A stretch of 42,431 bases of DNA from a virus, in IMG/VR virus record IMGVR_UViG_3300031964_000803, positions 1-42,431 of that record. The stretch is one strand, 5' to 3'. The notes below the pieces were generated by a model. The model saw only the letters and a program-made list of their open reading frames with translations, ran no database searches and was not told where the DNA came from. The position numbers and the translations under genes were made by a program. Of the stretch, positions 37,607-42,431 are shown piece after piece. Position 1 is the first letter of the stretch; each line of letters opens with the position of its first letter.

Positions 37607-40434
37607 CTTTCGTTCACCTGCACAATCACACTCAATACAGCATGCTTGATGGAGCGTCCCGACTCGGGGCGCTCTTTTCATCTGCTGCCGAGATGGGCAT
37701 GCCAGCCATCGCCATGACCGACCATGGCAACGTGCACGGCGCCTACGATTTCTGGGAGACGGGCCAGAAGCACGGCATCAAGCCGATCATCGGCATGGAA
37801 GCCTATGTGGCGCCAGGATCCCGATTTGATCGAGCACCGGTCCGATGGGGATCGGGTGGTAAGGATGATGTCTCAGGCCGTGGCGCATACACTCATATGA
37901 CGCTGTACGCGTCTAGCAATGAGGGTCTGCACAATCTCTTCAGGCTGTCGTCCAAAAGCTTCTCAGAGGGCATCTACTACAAGCCTCGGATCGATCTGGA
38001 GCTGTTGGCTGAGTACTCGGCCGGCATCATCGGTACGACTGGCTGCCCATCAGGTGCCGTGCAGACACGCCTTCGTCTCGGGGATCCTGATGCCGCAGCG
38101 ATGCACGCGGCGGAACTGAGTGACATCCTCGGGGTCGGCAATCTGTATGTTGAGCTGATGGATCACGGGCTAGAGATTGAGAGCCGTGTCAGAAACGGAC
38201 TGCTGACTGTTGCCAGTCGTCTTCAGCTTCCACTGCTGGCAACGAACGATAGCCACTTCGTCAAGTCTGAAGACGCTGCCGCTCACGATCTCCTTCTGTG
38301 CATCGGCACTCAGTCAACGCTAGATGCCGAGGATCGATTTCGGTTCAACGGCGAAGGCTACTACCTTCGCTCGCCGGCCGAGATGCGTCATCTGTTTCGC
38401 GAACTGCCGGAAGCATGCGACAACACGTTGACGTTGGCAGAGCGATGCAACGTCACCTTTGAGTCGCAGGATCTCACGCCAGTCTTTCCTGTTCCTGAGG
38501 GATGGACGGAAGAGCTGTACTTCAGGACGGAGGTCTATCGCGGTCTTCAAGTTCGGTATCCGCGCGGGATCCCGCGCGACAGGATCGACAGGGCGGAGTA
38601 CGAGCTTGGCGTCATTGGCAAGATGGGTTTTGCGTCCTACTTCCTGGTTGTTGCTGATCTCATCCGATTTGCTAAATCGCGCGGGATTCGCGTTGGCCCA
38701 GGTCGCGGATCGGCTGCCGGATCTCTAGTCTCGTATGCTCTGGGCATTACGGACTTGGATCCGATCGTTCATGGACTCCTCTTTGAGCGCTTCCTGAATC
38801 CTGAGCGCGTCTCCATGCCCGATGTGGACATGGACTTTGATGACCGACGGAGAGGAGAAGTGATTGAATATGCCGCGCAGAGATGGGGCGGCGACCGAGT
38901 TGCCCAGATCGCCACGTTTGGTTATATCAAGGCGAAGGCTGCGCTCAAGGACAGCGCTCGTGCACTCGGACTCGGGTATGATCTCGGCGACAGTCTCAGT
39001 AAGGCTTATCCACTTCCGATCATGGGTAAGGATGCACCGCTTGAGTGCGTTTACTCTCGCGAACATGTTCGTTATGGTGATGCTGGGAAATTCCGAAAGC
39101 TGGTTGAGACTGACGAAGATGCAAGGCGCGTCCTTGATCTCGCGTATGGAGTCGAAGGACTGATCAGGCAGCCTGGGGTTCACGCTGCCGGCGTGGTCAT
39201 CAGTCGAGAGCCCCTGATCGATCACATCCCGCTGTGGAGCCGGTCCGACGGCTCTGTTGTGACCCAATTCGACTACCCCACGTGCGAAGCACTCGGCCTG
39301 TTGAAGATGGATTTCCTCGGCTTGGCAAACCTGTCGATCATTGATGACTGCTTGAAGGAGGTGAAACGAAATCATGGTCGAGATGTTGACCTGCTGCGAC
39401 TACCATTGGATGATCACGCGACTTTTGCACTGCTGTCCGCAGGACAGACGCTTGGAGTTTTCCAGCTTGACTCAGGCCCCATGCGGAAACTTCTTCAGCG
39501 TATGCGCCCAACTCAATTTGCGGACATCAGCGCTGTCCTTGCTCTCTACCGTCCTGGACCAATGGGTGTCAAAGCGCACTACGCGTACGCGGATCGGAAG
39601 AACGGAAGAGAGCCAATTGACCCCCTTCACCCTGAGCTGAGCAACGCTCTCGATCCGATCCTGTCGCCAACCTATGGCGTCATCGTGTATCAGGAACAAG
39701 TCATTGCTGCGGCGCAAGCCGTGGCCGGCTACTCAGTGGGTCATGCTGACCTTCTCCGGAAGGCCATGGGCAAGAAGAACAAGGAAGTCCTTGACAAGGA
39801 GTTCATCCCGTTCTCTGATGGGATGAGATCCAATGGATACTCGGAAGACGCGATCAGCGTCCTGTGGGAAACCTTGGTCCCTTTCGCCGACTACGCATTC
39901 AACAAGGCGCACGCATCGGCGTATGGGCTCATCAGCTACTGGACTGCCTACTTGAAAACGCACTATCCGGCCGAGTACATGGCTGCGGTGCTGACTGGTG
40001 AGATTGGTAAGGCTCCCGATAAGGACAGTACGTCTCTGTATCTGTCTGAGTGCCGGCGCATGGGCATCGAAGTCAGGACACCGGACGTCAACGGATCAAA
40101 CGCCACCTATACGCCGACGCCTGAAGGCGTCATCCTGCACGGCCTTGGGGCCGTGAAGGGTGTGGGAGTGGCTGGAGATCTGATTACGGCAGAGCGGGAC
40201 GCGTGGGGCCCGTATCGGTCCCTTCCTGATCTGCTTGCCAGGGTAGGGACTGGAGTCATGAACAAGCGCGTAGTTGAGGCCTTGGTTGCCGCTGGCGCCC
40301 TTGACGGTTTGGGCACACGATCTTCACTTCTGGAGCAGTACGAAGCCGTCGGTGACGTCATCGGTGACATCGCGAAGCGGGAGAAATACGGACAGAAGAC
40401 TCTGTTCGGCTCAGGACTTGTGTTGCTGACGTGA
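37603..40434 (+). CDS. dnaE: DNA polymerase III alpha subunit (DnaE-type)
   Basis: 943 residues. The PHP domain is complete: HLHNH (5-9), TDHGN (39-43) and NDSH (215-218), so it may proofread as in actinobacterial DnaE1. The palm has PGRGSAAGSL (366-375), the catalytic aspartates in PDVDMDF (D407, D409) and LKMDFLGL (D570). Fingers and the helix-hairpin-helix region (about 860-905) follow. The protein ends soon after QKTLF (931-935), a clamp-binding motif, and lacks the OB-fold and tau-binding C-terminus of the roughly 1160-residue bacterial enzyme. It replicates the phage genome, probably with the clamp-like product of the gene at 41411. Confidence 0.95.
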   Translation: MTFVHLHNHTQYSMLDGASRLGALFSSAAEMGMPAIAMTDHGNVHGAYDFWETGQKHGIKPIIGMEAYVAPGSRFDRAPVRWGSGGKDDVSGRGAYTHMTLYASSNEGLHNLFRLSSKSFSEGIYYKPRIDLELLAEYSAGIIGTTGCPSGAVQTRLRLGDPDAAAMHAAELSDILGVGNLYVELMDHGLEIESRVRNGLLTVASRLQLPLLATNDSHFVKSEDAAAHDLLLCIGTQSTLDAEDRFRFNGEGYYLRSPAEMRHLFRELPEACDNTLTLAERCNVTFESQDLTPVFPVPEGWTEELYFRTEVYRGLQVRYPRGIPRDRIDRAEYELGVIGKMGFASYFLVVADLIRFAKSRGIRVGPGRGSAAGSLVSYALGITDLDPIVHGLLFERFLNPERVSMPDVDMDFDDRRRGEVIEYAAQRWGGDRVAQIATFGYIKAKAALKDSARALGLGYDLGDSLSKAYPLPIMGKDAPLECVYSREHVRYGDAGKFRKLVETDEDARRVLDLAYGVEGLIRQPGVHAAGVVISREPLIDHIPLWSRSDGSVVTQFDYPTCEALGLLKMDFLGLANLSIIDDCLKEVKRNHGRDVDLLRLPLDDHATFALLSAGQTLGVFQLDSGPMRKLLQRMRPTQFADISAVLALYRPGPMGVKAHYAYADRKNGREPIDPLHPELSNALDPILSPTYGVIVYQEQVIAAAQAVAGYSVGHADLLRKAMGKKNKEVLDKEFIPFSDGMRSNGYSEDAISVLWETLVPFADYAFNKAHASAYGLISYWTAYLKTHYPAEYMAAVLTGEIGKAPDKDSTSLYLSECRRMGIEVRTPDVNGSNATYTPTPEGVILHGLGAVKGVGVAGDLITAERDAWGPYRSLPDLLARVGTGVMNKRVVEALVAAGALDGLGTRSSLLEQYEAVGDVIGDIAKREKYGQKTLFGSGLVLLT

Positions 40435-40437
40435 AAC

Positions 40438-40473
40438 TTGACGCTTGACACCCGCTGCTGGCGGGTGCAGGAT
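40438..40473 (+). promoter_or_regulatory. TTGACGCTTGACA site with hairpin and possible -10
   Basis: The site begins 3 bases after the polymerase stop. Hairpin CACCCGC-TGCTG-GCGGGTG (40449-40467) starts within TTGACA, and CAGGAT lies 17 bases after it (40468-40473). Immediately downstream is the 10-base direct repeat TCAGAACCGA x2 (40481-40500). Confidence 0.6.
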
Positions 40474-40516
40474 CTTCACATCAGAACCGATCAGAACCGA
40501 TCGGCGAATGACATCG

Positions 40517-40553
40517 ATGGGCGCTCATCCTCGACCCGTGGGCGCCCATTTTC
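40517..40553 (+). terminator. Terminator of a short transcript
   Basis: Stem ATGGGCGC / GCGCCCAT (40517-40524 and 40542-40549) followed by TTTTC. It ends transcription just before the next TTGACGCTTGACA site, so transcription from 40438-40473 would yield an RNA of only about 75-80 bases. Confidence 0.6.
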
Positions 40554-40565
40554 AACCGCAGTTAC

Positions 40566-40578
40566 TTGACGCTTGACA
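40566..40578 (+). promoter_or_regulatory. TTGACGCTTGACA site merging into an SD
   Basis: An exact site whose end runs into GGAG, the SD of the gene at 40589 (10 bases away). No room for a -10 before the gene. A bound protein would block both passing polymerase and, on DNA, this gene start region. Confidence 0.65.
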
Positions 40579-40588
40579 GGAGTCACGA

Positions 40589-40732
40589 GTGAGCGAGAAC
40601 AGCAAGACGACCATCCGGAAGTTTCGTCGCCAGGACGAGACGAAGGTGTCCCGCAAGGACATGGAGAAGTACCGGACCACTCAGCGCCGGCTGGCACGGC
40701 GGATCAAGGCGCTCACCAACTCGACCATCTGA
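40589..40732 (+). CDS. Small basic protein
   Basis: GTG 40589 with AGGAG 7 bases upstream gives 47 residues, of which about 17 are K/R (TTIRKFRRQDETKVSRKDMEK, TTQRRLARRIKALTN). Helical, strongly basic. It resembles small nucleic-acid-binding phage proteins in character only. The longer reading in another frame over this gene is a shadow. Confidence 0.65.
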   Translation: MSENSKTTIRKFRRQDETKVSRKDMEKYRTTQRRLARRIKALTNSTI

Positions 40733-40746
40733 AAGGCATTCGGATC

Positions 40747-40983
40747 ATGGTCATCACCATCGAAGACATCATCAAGCGGATCAAGCGATTCAAGGGTTAC
40801 GAGATGTATGAGAAGGCCATTTTCTGGCTCCAGATGACCTTCCAGATGGAAGGGCCCCGTGCGGCTATGGCGCATGCGCGCCGTATTGAAGCTGCCTACA
40901 AGGCGCTTCGCAGTGACCGAATCGCGAAGCGCGAGGAATTCCTCCGTAACGACGCCACGCGTCGTGGACTGGTGATCGCATGA
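40747..40983 (+). CDS. Small helical protein
   Basis: ATG 40747 gives 78 residues; AAAGG lies 11 bases upstream, a weak SD. Mixed basic helix (IEDIIKRIKRFKGYEMYEKAI, AHARRIEAAYKALRSDRIAKR). Longer upstream reading rejected because it overlaps the preceding gene throughout. No function recognised. Confidence 0.6.
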   Translation: MVITIEDIIKRIKRFKGYEMYEKAIFWLQMTFQMEGPRAAMAHARRIEAAYKALRSDRIAKREEFLRNDATRRGLVIA

Positions 40984-41063
40984 GCGATGACCGTCCCGTG
41001 GACTACGAAGACGAAGATTTCGATTATGGAGATGACGATGGTCGGTTCGATTGCGCTGACTGA
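40980..41063 (+). CDS. Very acidic 27-residue peptide
   Basis: ATG 40980 (ATGA overlap with the preceding gene) encodes MSDDRPVDYEDEDFDYGDDD and seven more residues, with about half D/E. It overlaps the start of the next gene by 26 bases and carries that gene's SD. The acidity would suit a DNA mimic or a translational-coupling peptide; both are guesses. Confidence 0.45.
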   Translation: MSDDRPVDYEDEDFDYGDDDGRFDCAD

Positions 41064-41439
41064 AGTCCTCGCACTCGGATCTACCGATGCGCCGTCCTAT
41101 AGTCGATGCCCCGCCTGTAAGGTCGTCTACAACGACGATTGCGAATCCTGCGGCTGCCCGAACGGCGTTTCTTGGAATGATGCCGAGATCGTTAGGAACG
41201 TTCGGGAGACGCTTTCAAAGAAGCGTCGCGATGGAGAGTACCCCGATTTGTTGGATTCGATCCGACTGCATGGTATCTCCCGTCCAATCCTGATCAAAAA
41301 TGGAATTGTCTGCAATGGCCACCATCGCATAGCAGCAGCGCAAGACCTGGGAATCTCTGAGATTCCATACACTGATGACCCCGAGATCGGATGGGAGGAT
41401 GACTGGCCCGATGGGCAGATTCCAGATTCCTGGGCCTGA
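41038..41439 (+). CDS. Zinc-ribbon + ParB-like nuclease-fold protein
   Basis: ATG 41038 with GGAG 6 bases upstream gives 133 residues. The N-terminal part has CPACKVVYNDDCESCGCPNG (about 23-42), a zinc ribbon. Residues 67-110 (LLDSIRLHGISRPILIKNG, VCNGHHRIAAAQDLGISEIPY) match the ParB/Srx N-terminal fold with the GxxR/HHRI signature. It lacks a DNA-binding HTH and there is no ParA, so partition is unlikely; phage ParB-like proteins often act as nucleases or NTP-binding regulators. Confidence 0.7.
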   Translation: MVGSIALTEVLALGSTDAPSYSRCPACKVVYNDDCESCGCPNGVSWNDAEIVRNVRETLSKKRRDGEYPDLLDSIRLHGISRPILIKNGIVCNGHHRIAAAQDLGISEIPYTDDPEIGWEDDWPDGQIPDSWA

Positions 41440-42031
41440 ACTAGCGAGGCTGACGCATAACGCTCTTGCGTTCATGCCGGCGCGTAGCGCGGTCAAGGTC
41501 TGCCGAGTCCACCAGAATATCGGCAGCCTCAGCATCATGGCGACCGATATTTATAGCCTAGGCTACGATTCGGCAAGCGTAGAAACTGAGAACGATACGG
41601 CACAGATCGACCTGTGTCGTGCCGATCTGGTGGAACTGGACAAGATCGCACGGGCCCGCAAGAAGGACGCAGTCGAGATCGATATCCGTCACCAGGATGG
41701 ACTGTCAATCCTAGACGATAACGGCGCATGGATGCCGATGCGCGATGCATCGGAGCAACGCAATCCTGTCGATCTCTGGGACCGCTGTTACGACCTGCTG
41801 ACTCGCGAGACGCCAACGCGTCTCGTCCTGATCGATCCGAAGATGATGGCTGCCTTCGGCAAGATCAAGGCTGCTGGCGAGACCATCGCCGACCTCTCCA
41901 TCTCCGACGGTGATGAGCAGATCTCCGTGAAGATCGGATCCACGTTCGTTGGCGCCATCATGCCAGTCGATCGATACACGGCAGCACAGTCCGAAGAGAT
42001 CGGAGCTGAAGGGCTCTGGCCATCAATTTAG
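41411..42031 (+). CDS. DnaN-like sliding clamp candidate
   Basis: ATG 41411 gives 206 residues (start uncertain; 29-base overlap, GGGAGG 12 bases upstream). The N-terminus PGPELARLTHNALAFMPARSAVKVCRVHQNIGSLSIMATDIYSLGY resembles the first beta-clamp domain, in which a helix is followed by strands and the ATD.Y.L element. A later piece (VLIDPKMMAAFGKIKAAGETIADLSISDGDEQISVKIG) is consistent with a second clamp-like unit. At 206 residues it holds two rather than three domains. With a DnaE bearing a QKTLF motif nearby, a phage processivity factor is the best guess. Confidence 0.55.
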   Translation: MGRFQIPGPELARLTHNALAFMPARSAVKVCRVHQNIGSLSIMATDIYSLGYDSASVETENDTAQIDLCRADLVELDKIARARKKDAVEIDIRHQDGLSILDDNGAWMPMRDASEQRNPVDLWDRCYDLLTRETPTRLVLIDPKMMAAFGKIKAAGETIADLSISDGDEQISVKIGSTFVGAIMPVDRYTAAQSEEIGAEGLWPSI

Positions 42032-42039
42032 GCAATTTC

Positions 42040-42052
42040 TTGACGCTTGGCA
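42040..42052 (+). promoter_or_regulatory. One-mismatch copy of the repeated site
   Basis: TTGACGCTTGGCA, one base off the consensus, runs directly into GGAGG, the SD of the last gene (GTG 42063). Same arrangement as the copy at 40566. Confidence 0.6.
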
Positions 42053-42062
42053 GGAGGATGGC

Positions 42063-42431
42063 GTGTTGGTGTATCGGGTAGCAACAGCAGAAAGGATGCC
42101 CTACGGCGTTCCTGGGGGCCCGTACAACGGGCCGGAAACCGATGAATGGCAAAAAGACATGGCGTGGGCGCACAGCAACCGGGATCATCCAAATCCATAT
42201 GACGATGGCGGTCTGCACGGAATTCTGGATGACGAATTCTGTGCCTTCGCATCCATGGAACTGCTGACGTCCTGGTTCAAGGACTGGCTGGACAAGCTCC
42301 ATGAAGCCGGCTACCTGAAGCACGTCTACGACGTGCCAGACGAACATGTTCGATTCGGAGAGAAGCAGGTAGTAGCCAAGCTCAAGCTTGGCGCTCTCGT
42401 CCGGACAGAACCGATCCTGGTTGCGGCATGA
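42063..42431 (+). CDS. Hypothetical protein at the window end
   Basis: GTG 42063 with GGAGG 5 bases upstream gives 122 residues and the stop is the last codon of the window. Contents: a short beta start (LVYRVATAERMPYGVPGG), an aspartate/histidine-rich middle (WAHSNRDHPNPYDDGGLHGI) and a helical end. Such proteins are common at operon ends in actinophages. No function assigned. If the genome is circular the repressor-like gene follows directly. Confidence 0.6.
   Translation: MLVYRVATAERMPYGVPGGPYNGPETDEWQKDMAWAHSNRDHPNPYDDGGLHGILDDEFCAFASMELLTSWFKDWLDKLHEAGYLKHVYDVPDEHVRFGEKQVVAKLKLGALVRTEPILVAA

Noticed and set aside
40508-40576. 22-codon frame between polymerase and the small basic gene
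   Set aside because: No SD, overlaps a terminator and the next repeated site; kept only as part of the small-RNA finding.
1-42431. Insertion sequences or transposases
   Set aside because: No transposase motif or target-site duplication was recognised; the HNH and endonuclease VII genes fit ordinary phage nucleases.

Overview
The window reads as an almost complete genome (or a long genome segment) of a tailed siphovirus infecting Streptomyces or a close actinobacterial relative. It carries one coherent HK97-type head and long-tail morphogenesis cassette, a DnaE-type polymerase, a DUF1906-type endolysin, and an XRE/DUF5753 + DUF397 gene pair with a nearby anti-sigma-type ATPase. DUF397 pairs of this kind are essentially confined to Streptomyces and relatives. 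Genes are densely packed, with many 1-4 base stop/start overlaps and frequent GTG/TTG starts after clear ribosome binding sites. The first and last bases coincide with a start and a stop codon, so the sequence is probably a circularly permuted or trimmed record.

Layout. (1) 1-9931, plus strand: a repressor-like helix-turn-helix protein, then early genes: a Cas4/RecB-like nuclease, a proline-rich zinc protein, a RecA/DnaB-like ATPase, an endonuclease VII, a DnaG-type primase split over two frames, a metallophosphoesterase, a sigma-like protein, a SLOG-family protein and many small unknowns. (2) 9940-11879: a self-contained cassette (DUF397, XRE/DUF5753, divergent HATPase) bounded by two inverted, nearly identical terminators. 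(3) 11886-34206, minus strand: the late operon, read from high to low coordinate: small proteins, deacetylase fibre, terminase small and large subunits, portal, MuF-like protein, scaffold, capsid, a glycosyltransferase, head-tail connectors, tail tube, frameshifted tail chaperone, tape measure, tail tip, endolysin and probable holins. An HNH nuclease and an odd tRNA lie just upstream. (4) 34835-35352: a gene-poor divergent region rich in perfect hairpins. (5) 35395-42431, plus strand: small genes, the DnaE polymerase, a ParB-like zinc protein and a DnaN-like clamp candidate. If the genome is circular this arm runs on into position 1.

The most interesting feature is a dispersed regulatory system. 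The 13-base asymmetric site TTGACGCTTGACA occurs eight times exactly and twice with one mismatch, almost always in short intergenic gaps and always reading in the local direction of transcription, including once in the middle of the minus-strand tail operon. Its complement contains TGTCAAG, the core of the L5 (mycobacteriophage cluster A) stoperator. The first gene resembles the L5-type repressor in its helix-turn-helix and several downstream landmarks. Several sites are followed directly by a hairpin whose sequence differs at each site, which suggests that structure is conserved. No integrase or ParA was found. Other points worth following are an SD-sequestering hairpin at 37117-37146 built into a promoter, a tRNA with a non-standard anticodon loop, a primase split at a T6 run, a C-terminally short DnaE that ends in a clamp-binding motif, a glycosyltransferase inserted between capsid and connector genes, and a deacetylase-tipped fibre ahead of the terminase.
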